Of a stretch of 64,000 nt of DNA, positions 20,747 through 29,551 are shown one piece after another; within the stretch, counting starts at the first letter, position 1, and each line of letters opens with the position of its first letter. A model generated the notes under the pieces. It worked only from the letters and a program-made list of their open reading frames with translations, searched no databases and was not told the origin of the DNA. Source of the stretch: Caloramator quimbayensis (GTDB lineage Bacteria > Bacillota > Clostridia > Clostridiales > Caloramatoraceae); contig NZ_FUYH01000010.1 of NCBI RefSeq assembly GCF_900167605.1, positions 1-64,000 on the forward strand. Direction: 5' to 3'. The position numbers and the translations under genes are program-made.

Positions 20747-22027
20747 ATGGATTTTAATAAAATAATAAAAGTATTAAATCAGCAGGTAAAACCTGCATTA
20801 GGCTGCACAGAGCCTGTTGCTGTTGGAATTGCAGTTGCAAGAGCTTATAAAGAGGTCAAGGGAGAAATTGAGAAAATAACTGTAAATCTTAGCCCTAACA
20901 TATTTAAAAATGGTATGAGGGTTGGAATACCTGGTACAAGCCATAGCGGAATACCCTTTGCAATAGCCCTATCAGCTGTTTGTGGGGATTCCGATTTAGG
21001 ACTTGAAGTTTTTAAGAATGTTACTTTAGAAGATGAAAGAAATGCAGAAAAACTTTTATGCAAGGGAGTAGTGGATATAGGAGTTGACGACTCAAAGGAT
21101 AACTTTTATATTAATGCCCATGTAAAAACAGATAGAGGTTATGGAGTATGTATAATTCAAGGCTTTCATACTAATATAACCTTTGTTGAGGCAAACGGCA
21201 GCGTTATTTATAAAAAAGATTATGAAGATTGCAGCAGAAAAGAGGAACTGGAGAAAATAGGGAATTTAACTATAAATGAACTTATAGATATAATAGAAAA
21301 CATCCCCTATGAAGATATAAAGTTTCTTCTTGAGGGTGAAAAAATTAATATGGAAATAGCGGCAAAAGGATTAGAAGAAGGAGTTGGCCTTGGCCTCGGG
21401 CGAGGAATTAAAAATCTGATAGAGAGCGGAATGATAAATAAGGACATAGCAAATACGGTAAGGTTTTATACAGCAGCAGCTTCCGATGCAAGAATGGCAG
21501 GTGTTAATATGCCTGTTATGAGCAGTGCAGGAAGCGGAAACCACGGAATTACGGCTATAATTCCTGCTTCCATTGTGTGCCGCTATTTAGGATATGACGA
21601 TGAAAAACTCTCAAGAGCCCTTGCACTTAGTCATCTGATTACTGTTTATATTAAAGAATACACAGGAAGATTATCGCCGGTATGCGGCTGTGGTATTGCT
21701 GCAGGAGTTGGTGCCTGTGCTTCTGTTGCATGGCTTATAGGATGCGACGATAACCAAATTGCAGGAGCAATAAAGAATATGATAGGAAATCTTGCAGGAC
21801 TTTTATGCGACGGTGCAAAGGGAGGATGTGCTTTTAAACTTTCAACTGCATCCTCAGAGGCAGTTATTCAGGCATATCTTGCTAAGAATAATGTTATAAT
21901 ATCTGACTACGATGGAATAGTATCAAAAGAAGCCGAAAATACAATTAAAAATCTTGGAAGATTATGCATTGAGGGTTTATCCGGAGTTGATAATAAAATT
22001 ATAGAAATCATGCTAAGTGAGGCTTAG
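20747..22027 (+). CDS. L-cysteine desulfidase (CdsB/CyuA, UPF0597 family)
   Basis: Fe-S enzyme that converts L-cysteine to pyruvate, ammonia and sulfide; 426 residues. Family marks are VKPALGCTEPVAVGIAVARA at the N-terminus, GIPGTSHSGIPFA, ASDARMAGVNMPVMSSAGSGNHGITA, SPVCGCGIAAGVGACAS and LLCDGAKGGCAFKLSTA. The cysteines in GCTEP, CGCG and GGC are the expected cluster ligands. An open frame reaches a TTG at 20702, but that lies on the sigma54 promoter; the real start is the ATG at 20747 behind GGGAGAGG. Regulation by the upstream activator suggests induction by cysteine or a related thiol. Confidence 0.93.
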   Translation: MDFNKIIKVLNQQVKPALGCTEPVAVGIAVARAYKEVKGEIEKITVNLSPNIFKNGMRVGIPGTSHSGIPFAIALSAVCGDSDLGLEVFKNVTLEDERNAEKLLCKGVVDIGVDDSKDNFYINAHVKTDRGYGVCIIQGFHTNITFVEANGSVIYKKDYEDCSRKEELEKIGNLTINELIDIIENIPYEDIKFLLEGEKINMEIAAKGLEEGVGLGLGRGIKNLIESGMINKDIANTVRFYTAAASDARMAGVNMPVMSSAGSGNHGITAIIPASIVCRYLGYDDEKLSRALALSHLITVYIKEYTGRLSPVCGCGIAAGVGACASVAWLIGCDDNQIAGAIKNMIGNLAGLLCDGAKGGCAFKLSTASSEAVIQAYLAKNNVIISDYDGIVSKEAENTIKNLGRLCIEGLSGVDNKIIEIMLSEA

Positions 22028-22072
22028 AACTTCTAAACGAGCTAAGAAGATTGCCTTAGCAGCATTAAGGGC
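22025..22072 (+). repeat. Palindromic dispersed repeat, right-end fragment (copy C)
   Basis: The sequence TTCTAAACGAGCTAAGAAG followed by ATTGCCTTAGCA resembles the right arm of repeat copies A and B (TTCTAA...GCTTTATATTG...TTAGCA). It overlaps the stop codon of the desulfidase gene. The left arm is missing. Confidence 0.5.
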
Positions 22073-22136
22073 TTTCCTTTAATATAAAATTAGTATTGTT
22101 TTTAAATACTTTAAATATAAGTATTAATATTTCATT

Positions 22137-22162
22137 AAAAGGAGGTTTATCCTCCTTTTTTT
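22137..22162 (+). terminator. Terminator after the cysteine desulfidase gene
   Basis: AAAAGGAGG (22137-22145) and CCTCCTTTT (from 22151) pair around a five-base loop and run into a T tract. Confidence 0.88.
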
Positions 22163-22214
22163 AATTTTAATATTGGGGTATAATAATTTATAGTATTATT
22201 TGGGAGGAGTAGAT

Positions 22215-23039
22215 ATGGGAAAGCCAAGTATATTCAGCAGCAAATATGAACAGCAGATGAAAAGAAGAAGAATCAATATAATACTTATAATACTCATCTT
22301 AATAAGTGCTGCTTATTTTGGAGGAAAATATTATTTGAATAAAAACAATATCAATATAAATATAAACATCTTTAAAAATAGGAAGACTACAGAGAAAAAA
22401 GCAGAGAATCAAAAGAGCAATGTTAATATAGACAATACAAAGAATACTGAAGTTCCCAATAAAAATACGAATACCTCATTAGAAAATGAAAAAATATTAA
22501 GTTATGAATATAAAACTGCCAATGGCTTAGTATTAAAAATAGATTATAAAGTAAAAGGTGATTTGAAGGAATTTTTAAAGTTAGAGGATGCATCATCTCA
22601 GACTTTCTATGATATTTCTGAAGATAAAAAATATATTATATTTGATGATATAACATCAAATGACATAATATTAGCTGATATTAATGGTAATTTTAAAAAG
22701 CTTACTAAGACGAACTATAAATCAACTTCAACCAATCAGACCTATGAAAAAGATAAGATACTTTCATCAAATCCTCAATATGTATGGTCAAGGAAGCCTC
22801 ACTTTACTAAAGATGGAAGGATAGTTTATATATCGCAGCTGCCCTATTTTAGAAGACAGGGAGAATTTTATCTGTGGGTAGTTAAGTTTGATGGAAGCGG
22901 CCATAAAAAAGTTGGTCTCATAGGAAATGATTTAAACGGAATAACCTATGATGGATATGACTCGGAAGGCAATATTAGGATTAAGTCCCAAAATGCTATA
23001 TATTATCTTAAAAAAGGGGCATATTCTTTAAGTAAATAA
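22215..23039 (+). CDS. Membrane-anchored protein of unknown function
   Basis: A 274-residue protein with no recognised family. A basic N-terminus (YEQQMKRRRIN) precedes one membrane helix (about residues 22-42), then an Asn/Lys-rich linker (about 45-95) and an extracytoplasmic beta-rich domain. Segments such as YDISEDKKYIIFDDITSNDIILADINGNFKKLTK and RKPHFTKDGRIVYISQLPYF resemble blades of a TolB-like propeller. TTG at 22200 is in frame, but GGGAGGAG at 22202-22209 fits the ATG at 22215. Monocistronic. Confidence 0.7.
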   Translation: MGKPSIFSSKYEQQMKRRRINIILIILILISAAYFGGKYYLNKNNINININIFKNRKTTEKKAENQKSNVNIDNTKNTEVPNKNTNTSLENEKILSYEYKTANGLVLKIDYKVKGDLKEFLKLEDASSQTFYDISEDKKYIIFDDITSNDIILADINGNFKKLTKTNYKSTSTNQTYEKDKILSSNPQYVWSRKPHFTKDGRIVYISQLPYFRRQGEFYLWVVKFDGSGHKKVGLIGNDLNGITYDGYDSEGNIRIKSQNAIYYLKKGAYSLSK

Positions 23040-23127
23040 ATATGCCCTGTCCTATTTTCTCCAAACATACAAAATAAGCGCAGATAATTCATATAATTAT
23101 ATAAAGAACTGCTCGGAGGAATATTTG

Positions 23128-23985
23128 ATGTTAAGTAGTTATGACAGCTGCAGCATTAAGGAAAAGATATCTGTGTTTATTAATGACTACAAGATGTGTA
23201 ATAGGACGATAGCTTCTATTATAGCAGGATTTTACAGATCCTATGGTTTTAGAAATGAGGGTACTGCATTATCTTTAGAAATAGTAAATTCTATTAAAGA
23301 TGATACATTAAACTTAGAGGAAAGAAATGTACTTATTTGGAATTTATATATTCTATCAGATGAGAGTATAGATGATGAATTGTATGATAATGCCCAAAGG
23401 ATGCTTGACAGGGCTGAAAAAAATTGGTCTCGTGATGTAATACTTGGAGATGATATTGGAGTATATCACGTTTCATGGATTGAACAGATTTGGCTTAAAA
23501 AGGCGGAGATATATCTTCTTATAGGAGATAGAGAAAATTTTGAAATAACAACTGATAGAATACTGAACAGCAGATTTGAACTTTTTAAGGATGCCCAAAT
23601 AGAAACAGGTGAGAGCATAGTTTATGATAGATGTACTTACAGCTGCTTAGAGCTTATGGCAGTTGAAATGAGGAAAAGGGATGCAGCTTTAGCCAATAAA
23701 ATAATAAAAAAAGCTGCACTTTATAAGGGCGGTTTTGGAATATATGATTTGGATGCTTTTAAAAAGGCACAAGAAATAGAGAGAAAAGGGATGCCATATA
23801 GGGCTTTTCAGATGTATTTGAAGGAATATTATAAACTTTTAGATAACCAGTATGATAATTTAAGATATGGTTATTGCGGAACATGTTCTTATTTTGAAGA
23901 TTTTAAATGTAGTAGATATAATTTATATGTAAATCAAAACAAAGCGTGCTCAAAATATAAATCAAAGAAAAGTATAAATAAATAA
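23128..23985 (+). CDS. Helical-repeat protein with a C-terminal four-Cys motif
   Basis: A 285-residue cytosolic protein that I cannot name. Most of the chain is helical and TPR-like (for example IWLKKAEIYLLIGDRENFEITTDRIL and KKAQEIERKGMPYRAFQMYLKEYYKLL). The C-terminus holds a C-x2-C-x7-C-x12-C motif (CGTCSYFEDFKCSRYN... then ACSKY), likely a zinc or Fe-S site; similar tails occur as small modules in clostridial proteins. The ATG at 23128 follows TCGGAGGA. A long-loop hairpin lies immediately after the stop. Confidence 0.65.
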   Translation: MLSSYDSCSIKEKISVFINDYKMCNRTIASIIAGFYRSYGFRNEGTALSLEIVNSIKDDTLNLEERNVLIWNLYILSDESIDDELYDNAQRMLDRAEKNWSRDVILGDDIGVYHVSWIEQIWLKKAEIYLLIGDRENFEITTDRILNSRFELFKDAQIETGESIVYDRCTYSCLELMAVEMRKRDAALANKIIKKAALYKGGFGIYDLDAFKKAQEIERKGMPYRAFQMYLKEYYKLLDNQYDNLRYGYCGTCSYFEDFKCSRYNLYVNQNKACSKYKSKKSINK

Positions 23986-23989
23986 ATAA

Positions 23990-24077
23990 AAAAGGCAATC
24001 CCCATGGAACAATATGTAATTTTTATACGGCAGCACAGAAACAGGAACAAACAGGAGTAAAGAAGGGATTGCCTTTT
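23990..24077 (+). terminator. Long-loop hairpin (terminator or small RNA)
   Basis: AAAAGGCAATCCC (23990-24002) pairs perfectly with GGGATTGCCTTTT (24065-24077), enclosing 62 bases. The stem ends in a short T run followed by AAACTAAG, so it may terminate transcription, but the loop is unusually large. Confidence 0.6.
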
Positions 24078-24190
24078 AAACTAAGATAATATTTTGAACT
24101 TCGATTATTATGTTATCCATTATGAATAATTTTATACTATAAAAAAAGAATTTTTTAATAAAAAATACTGAGAATTTTTGGAGGAAATAA

Positions 24191-24976
24191 ATGAAAGTTG
24201 GAATTTCTACTGCCTGTTTTTATCCTTCTGTAAATACAGAAGATACTCTAAAAATAATAAAGGATATTGGATTTGATTTATGTGAAGTATTTCTTGAAGC
24301 AGAATGTGAAACAGATTTTGATTTTTGTATGAATTTAAAGAATAAGGCAGATAATCTTGGAATAGAGATTTATTCGGTTCATGGATTTTCTGCAGCCTTT
24401 GAGCCTTATCTGTTTGATAAATATAGAAGAAGAAAGTTAGAGATGGAAAAAAGGTTCAGAGCTATGTGCAGTGCAGCACAGATATTTAATGCAAAGTGTT
24501 ATGTATTCCATGGACTTAGAAAGACTAATGAAAAAATTGATTATGAGGAAATCTCAGAGAATATGGATTATTTATGCAGTATATCTGAAGAATATGGGAT
24601 TAAAATTGCCTGGGAAAACGTTGCTTGGTGCAGAACAAGCGATCCATCCTTTATAAATGAAGTTTCAAGAAATATGAAAAATGATGTATATTATACATTG
24701 GATATTAAACAAGCTGTAAGAAGCGGAAAAAATCCTGTTGAATATTTGAATGTATATAATAACAAACTGATTAACGTTCATATTAATGATGCTGGATATG
24801 GAAACAGCTGCCTTCTTCCAGGAAAAGGGCAGATGGATTTGAAGGGAATAATACAACATGTCAGCAGCATTAATGAAGATATTCCTTTAATAATTGAGCT
24901 TTATAGAGAAAATTATGATACCTATGATGATCTTAAAAAAGCTAAAAAATATATTGAAGGATTGGAGGAAAAATAG
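24191..24976 (+). CDS. Sugar phosphate isomerase/epimerase-like TIM barrel
   Basis: A 261-residue AP-endonuclease-2/xylose-isomerase-like TIM barrel. The strand-end metal ligands of the fold are visible: SVHGF, YVFHG, IAWENVAW (Glu), YTLDIKQAVRSG (Asp), INVHINDAG (His) and LIIELY (Glu). The substrate is unknown; relatives include sugar-acid epimerases and isomerases. GGAGG precedes the ATG. The stop overlaps the next start by one base. Confidence 0.82.
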   Translation: MKVGISTACFYPSVNTEDTLKIIKDIGFDLCEVFLEAECETDFDFCMNLKNKADNLGIEIYSVHGFSAAFEPYLFDKYRRRKLEMEKRFRAMCSAAQIFNAKCYVFHGLRKTNEKIDYEEISENMDYLCSISEEYGIKIAWENVAWCRTSDPSFINEVSRNMKNDVYYTLDIKQAVRSGKNPVEYLNVYNNKLINVHINDAGYGNSCLLPGKGQMDLKGIIQHVSSINEDIPLIIELYRENYDTYDDLKKAKKYIEGLEEK

Positions 24977-25854
24977 TGAAAAGGTTTCTGCTTGTTTTAT
25001 CTATAATATTCGTTGTATTGTTTTCTTCCTGCCTTGACAGCAATGATATTAACAACATTTCAGATTCTCCTTCTTCTCCTAAGGAGAACCAAAGAGGAGT
25101 TTTAACCATTTCTTTTATAGATGTTGACCAAGGTGATGCAATACTTATAAAAACGCCTAATGGAAAATTTGTGCTTGTAGATTCAGGATCACAGAATGAA
25201 AAGGAAAAATTTTTTAAATTTATATCAAGGCAGAATATAGAAATTTTTGATGCATTAATTGCAACACATCCCCATGAGGATCATATTGGAAATATGGATG
25301 AAATAGTTTCTAATTATAAAGTTTTAAATATATACATGCCAAAGGTAACATCTAATACAGCTACATTTCGCAGCCTTATGGAAGCCGTTAAGGATAAAAG
25401 TCTTAAAATAAAAAACGCATATAATGGTGTAAATTTTGATTTAGATGGAGTTAAGTTTGAATTTTTAGCTCCAAACAATTCAAGGTACGATGACCTTAAT
25501 AATTATAGTGCAGTACTTAAAATTACCTATGCAAACAAATCATTTATGCTTATGGGTGATGCTGAAAAGTTATCAGAAGGAGAAATTCTAAAAAATAATG
25601 AAAATTTAAAAGCGGATGTAATTAAAATAGGACATCACGGCAGCAGTTCATCATCAGCTAAATCTTTTATAAGCGCTGTATCACCAAAATATGCAGTAAT
25701 ATCCTGCGGGAAGGATAATGATTATGGGCATCCCCACAGGGAAACTATAAAGCTTCTTAACGATTTTAAAGTAAATATTTTAAGAACTGATATGGATGGA
25801 ACAATAATTTTTAGTACTGATGGAGAAAATATAAAAGTATTAACCAATAAATAG
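24976..25854 (+). CDS. Secreted metallo-beta-lactamase-fold lipoprotein (ComEC/Rec2-like)
   Basis: A 292-residue protein with a signal peptide ending in the lipobox FSSC (Cys near residue 15), so it is anchored on the outer membrane face. The mature domain is the stand-alone MBL domain related to the ComEC C-terminus: SFIDVDQGDAILIKTPNGKFVLVDSG, the zinc motif THPHEDHIGNM, MLMGDAE, KIGHHGSSSS and the tail GHPHRE. Relatives include extracellular nucleases or phosphodiesterases; there are no ComEC membrane spans here. It starts with GTG at 24976, sharing a base with the previous stop. Terminal function unproven. Confidence 0.86.
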   Translation: MKRFLLVLSIIFVVLFSSCLDSNDINNISDSPSSPKENQRGVLTISFIDVDQGDAILIKTPNGKFVLVDSGSQNEKEKFFKFISRQNIEIFDALIATHPHEDHIGNMDEIVSNYKVLNIYMPKVTSNTATFRSLMEAVKDKSLKIKNAYNGVNFDLDGVKFEFLAPNNSRYDDLNNYSAVLKITYANKSFMLMGDAEKLSEGEILKNNENLKADVIKIGHHGSSSSSAKSFISAVSPKYAVISCGKDNDYGHPHRETIKLLNDFKVNILRTDMDGTIIFSTDGENIKVLTNK

Positions 25855-26125
25855 ATTTCAAATGTTTAAATTATGTAGTAATAAGGGTATAATCAATATT
25901 AAATAAATATTTAATAACAAAAGTTATATTTAAAGCATATATTTTGATATAAAGCATCTTAAATCTGAAATAGTTAAGAATAATTTATTTCAATAAATGT
26001 CTAATACTTGAATATGTATTTTTACTATGGTATTATTACAATGTTGTATTGTATGAAATTAGAATTACTATTATATAATATGGGTTTTAAGGTAATACCC
26101 AGGGTTACGGATAGGAGGAAAATAA

Positions 26126-27418
26126 ATGAATACAAAAGTAGAAAAATTAGAAAAGAACACGGTTAAATTGGAAATAACTGTTCCAGCTGAAAACTTTCAA
26201 GAAGCTTTAAAAAAATCATACAATAAAAACGTAGGTAAGTATAATATTCCTGGTTTTAGAAAAGGAAAGGCACCTATGGCAGTTATTGAAAAGTACTATG
26301 GAGTTGGTGTTTTCTATGAAGATGCTGTACAATTTGTATGCGATGAAACATATCCAAAGGCTATAGAAGAAAACGACATAACACCAGTAGATTATCCAGA
26401 AATAGATATAGTACAAATAGGTAAGGATACTGATTTTATATATACTGCAAAGGTTACTGTAAAACCAGAGGTTAAACTTTCAGAATATAAAGGTGTTGAA
26501 GCGAAGAAGGCAGAATATCCTGTAACTGAAGAGGATGTTGCTTCTCAGCTTAATTTAATGAGGGATAAGAATGCAAGAATTGTAACAAAGGAATCAGGAA
26601 AAGTAGAAAATAACGATATAGCAGTTATTGATTTTGAAGGTTTTATAGATGGAGTACCCTTTGAAGGCGGAAAGGGAGAAAACTATGAACTTACAATCGG
26701 TTCAGGAACTTTCATTCCAGGATTTGAAGAACAGCTTATAGGTGCTTCAAAGGGAGATACTGTTGATGTAAATGTTACTTTCCCAGAGGAATATCATGAA
26801 GAAACTCTTAAAGGCAAACCAGCTTTATTTAAGGTAACAATAAAGGAAATTAAATTTAAGGAACTTCCAGAGCTTGATGATGAATTTGCAAAGGATGTAT
26901 CTGAATTCGATACTTTAGAAGAATTAAAGCAGGATATTAGAAAGAAACAGGAAGAAACTAACGCAAACAGAGCAAAAAGAGAATATGAAGATGAGGTTGT
27001 AAAGAAGGTTGTTGATGCATCAGAGGTTGAAATCCCTGATGTTATGGTTGAAAAAGAAATAGATTATATGATGAATGATCTTAATTATAGATTAAAATAT
27101 CAAGGACTTGATATAAATCAATATGCTCAGCTTATGGGAACAACTGCTCAAGATATGAGAAAAGAATTTAAAGGAACTGCAGAGTACAGAGTTAAAAACA
27201 ACCTTGTTCTTGAAGCAATCGCAAAGGCTGAAGGAATAAAGGCTGAGGATGAAGAAATTGAAAAGAGAGCCGAAGAAATAGCAAAATACTATGGAAGCAA
27301 AGACCTTGAAAAAATGAAGGAAGCTATATTAAAGACAGAAAAATCTATAATAGAAGAGGAAATTGTAAATAATAAGGTTATTGACTTTCTTGTTGAACAT
27401 AGTAAAACTATAGAATAA
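26126..27418 (+). CDS. tig: Trigger factor (ribosome-bound chaperone, PPIase)
   Basis: A 430-residue chaperone that binds the ribosome exit tunnel and folds nascent chains. The ribosome-docking loop GFRKGKAP lies near residues 44-51. The FKBP-type prolyl isomerase domain (about 160-245) has DFEGFIDGVPFEGGKGENYELTIGSGTFIPGFEEQLIG. The C-terminal helical arms follow. GGAGG precedes the ATG. It heads the tig-clpP-clpX group, a common Firmicutes arrangement; 270 AT-rich bases upstream should hold the promoter. Confidence 0.96.
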   Translation: MNTKVEKLEKNTVKLEITVPAENFQEALKKSYNKNVGKYNIPGFRKGKAPMAVIEKYYGVGVFYEDAVQFVCDETYPKAIEENDITPVDYPEIDIVQIGKDTDFIYTAKVTVKPEVKLSEYKGVEAKKAEYPVTEEDVASQLNLMRDKNARIVTKESGKVENNDIAVIDFEGFIDGVPFEGGKGENYELTIGSGTFIPGFEEQLIGASKGDTVDVNVTFPEEYHEETLKGKPALFKVTIKEIKFKELPELDDEFAKDVSEFDTLEELKQDIRKKQEETNANRAKREYEDEVVKKVVDASEVEIPDVMVEKEIDYMMNDLNYRLKYQGLDINQYAQLMGTTAQDMRKEFKGTAEYRVKNNLVLEAIAKAEGIKAEDEEIEKRAEEIAKYYGSKDLEKMKEAILKTEKSIIEEEIVNNKVIDFLVEHSKTIE

Positions 27419-27454
27419 TTATTTAACTTTATTGGTAATTAGGGAGGGATTTTT

Positions 27455-28042
27455 ATGAGTTTAGTGCCGATAGTTGTTGAGCAGACAAATAGAGGGGAGC
27501 GTTCATACGATATCTATTCAAGGTTATTAAAAGACAGAATTGTTTTCCTCGGTGATGAAGTTAATGATGTAACTGCAAGCCTTGTTGTAGCTCAGCTGTT
27601 ATTCCTTGAAGCGGAGGATCCTGATAAGGATATATCATTATATATAAACAGTCCTGGAGGTTCTATTACTGCAGGAATGGCAATATATGACACGATGCAG
27701 TATATTAAATGCGATGTTTCAACTATCTGCATTGGTATGGCTGCATCTATGGGAGCTTTCCTTCTTGCTGCAGGTACAAAGGGCAAGAGGTTTGCCCTCC
27801 CAAACAGTGAAATAATGATACATCAGCCATTAGGTGGTGCAAGAGGTCAGGCAACAGATGTTGCAATACATGCCGAACATCTTCTTAGAATAAAGAAGAA
27901 GCTTAATGAAATATTAAGCGAAAGAACAGGGCAGCCTCTTGAAAAAATTGAAAGAGACACAGAAAGGGATAACTTTATGACTGCAGAGGAAGCAAAGGCG
28001 TATGGCTTAATCGACGAGATAATTATTAAGAAGAGTAAGTAA
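27455..28042 (+). CDS. clpP: ATP-dependent Clp protease proteolytic subunit ClpP
   Basis: A 195-residue serine protease that forms tetradecameric barrels with ClpX or ClpC. The catalytic serine lies in [14 protein letters not shown], the histidine in [14 protein letters not shown] and the aspartate in [12 protein letters not shown]. The N-terminus ([29 protein letters not shown]) is canonical. GGAGGG lies upstream. It is followed 16 bases later by clpX. Confidence 0.97.
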   Translation: MSLVPIVVEQTNRGERSYDIYSRLLKDRIVFLGDEVNDVTASLVVAQLLFLEAEDPDKDISLYINSPGGSITAGMAIYDTMQYIKCDVSTICIGMAASMGAFLLAAGTKGKRFALPNSEIMIHQPLGGARGQATDVAIHAEHLLRIKKKLNEILSERTGQPLEKIERDTERDNFMTAEEAKAYGLIDEIIIKKSK

Positions 28043-28058
28043 ATTGAGGGGTGTAAAG

Positions 28059-29357
28059 ATGCCAAAAATTGATGACAAGAAGCAGTTAAAATGTTCCTTC
28101 TGCGGTAAAACTCAGGATCAGGTCAGAAGGCTGATAGCTGGCCCAGGGGTATATATTTGTGATGAGTGTATAGAACTGTGTTCAGAAATAATTGAAGAAG
28201 AACTTGAAATAGATCAGGAACTTGATTTGACGGATCTTCCAAAGCCGAAGGAAATAAAGGATTTTCTTGATCAATATGTTATAGGTCAGCATCAGGCAAA
28301 GAAATCTCTTTCTGTTGCTGTTTACAACCACTATAAGAGGATAAACAATCCTAAACAAAAAAATGATGACGTTGAGCTTCAAAAGAGCAACATTCTCCTT
28401 CTTGGACCTACTGGTTCAGGAAAAACTCTTCTTGCTCAAACTCTTGCAAAGCTTTTAAACGTACCTTTTGCAATTGCAGATGCAACAACATTAACTGAGG
28501 CAGGGTATGTTGGGGAGGATGTTGAAAACATACTTTTAAAGCTTATACAAAACGCTGACTATGATATAGAAAGAGCAGAAAGAGGTATAGTTTATATCGA
28601 TGAAATAGATAAAATAGCCAGAAAATCAGAAAATCCGTCTATAACGAGAGATGTTTCGGGCGAAGGAGTACAACAGGCACTTTTAAAGATTCTTGAAGGA
28701 ACTGTTGCCAATGTTCCTCCACAGGGAGGACGTAAGCACCCCCATCAGGAGTTTTTACAGATAGACACTACAAATATACTGTTTATTTGCGGTGGAGCTT
28801 TTGATGGAATAGAGAAAATAATTGAAAAGAGAATGTATCAAAGTTCTATGGGATTTGGTGCTGATGTAAAGGGCAAACAGGATAAAGACATTGGGGAGAT
28901 TTTAAAGAATATACTGCCTGAAGATCTTTTAAAATATGGAATGATACCAGAGTTTGTTGGAAGAGTGCCAATTGTTGTAACCCTTTCACAACTGGATAAA
29001 GAAGCTCTTATTAACATACTTACAGAACCTAAAAATGCTATTGCAAAACAATATAGGAAGCTTTTCGAAATGGATGGAGTAGAACTTGATTTTGAAAAAG
29101 AAGCTCTCGAGGCAATTGCTGATGAAGCTTTAAAGAGAAGGACAGGAGCAAGGGGTCTTAGAGCAATAATGGAAGAGCTAATGCTCGATGTTATGTATGA
29201 GATTCCGTCAAGAAACGATATAGAAAAGTGCCTTATAACAAAGGATACAGTCGTAAATAAGCAGCCTCCGACTATAATTATAGGAGAAGGCAATAGAAAA
29301 GGCGTAAAGAAACCTTCTAATGTTAAGAAAAAATTAAAGAGTGAAAGCGTTTCATAG
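28059..29357 (+). CDS. clpX: ATP-dependent Clp protease ATPase subunit ClpX
   Basis: A 432-residue AAA+ unfoldase. The N-terminal zinc-binding domain has [10 protein letters not shown] and CDECIELC. The AAA core has Walker A GPTGSGKT, the pore loop GYVGEDV, Walker [10 protein letters not shown], and the IGF-type ClpP contact region (SSMGFGA). The in-frame TTG at 28044 lacks a ribosome site; GAGGGG at 28046-28051 selects the ATG at 28059. A strong terminator follows. Confidence 0.97.
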   Translation: MPKIDDKKQLKCSFCGKTQDQVRRLIAGPGVYICDECIELCSEIIEEELEIDQELDLTDLPKPKEIKDFLDQYVIGQHQAKKSLSVAVYNHYKRINNPKQKNDDVELQKSNILLLGPTGSGKTLLAQTLAKLLNVPFAIADATTLTEAGYVGEDVENILLKLIQNADYDIERAERGIVYIDEIDKIARKSENPSITRDVSGEGVQQALLKILEGTVANVPPQGGRKHPHQEFLQIDTTNILFICGGAFDGIEKIIEKRMYQSSMGFGADVKGKQDKDIGEILKNILPEDLLKYGMIPEFVGRVPIVVTLSQLDKEALINILTEPKNAIAKQYRKLFEMDGVELDFEKEALEAIADEALKRRTGARGLRAIMEELMLDVMYEIPSRNDIEKCLITKDTVVNKQPPTIIIGEGNRKGVKKPSNVKKKLKSESVS

Positions 29358-29387
29358 TTAAAATAAAATTATTTTGAATTAGACTGA

Positions 29388-29450
29388 GCCTGCATACTGC
29401 AGCTGTTTTTAGATTAGGACTTTAACCTTCTGCAGTATGCGGGCTTTTAT
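29388..29450 (+). terminator. Terminator of tig-clpP-clpX
   Basis: GCCTGCATACTGCAG (29388-29402) pairs with CTGCAGTATGCGGGC (29430-29444), with one G-T pair and a 27-base loop, followed by TTTTAT. Confidence 0.85.
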
Positions 29451-29551
29451 TTTATAAAAGTGTTTTCTATTATTTTTATATAGCCCCTTTTTTTTGAATA
29501 TAATTCCAATCTTTGAGCATACTAAGATTGAAAAAAAAAGGAGGGGTTGTA

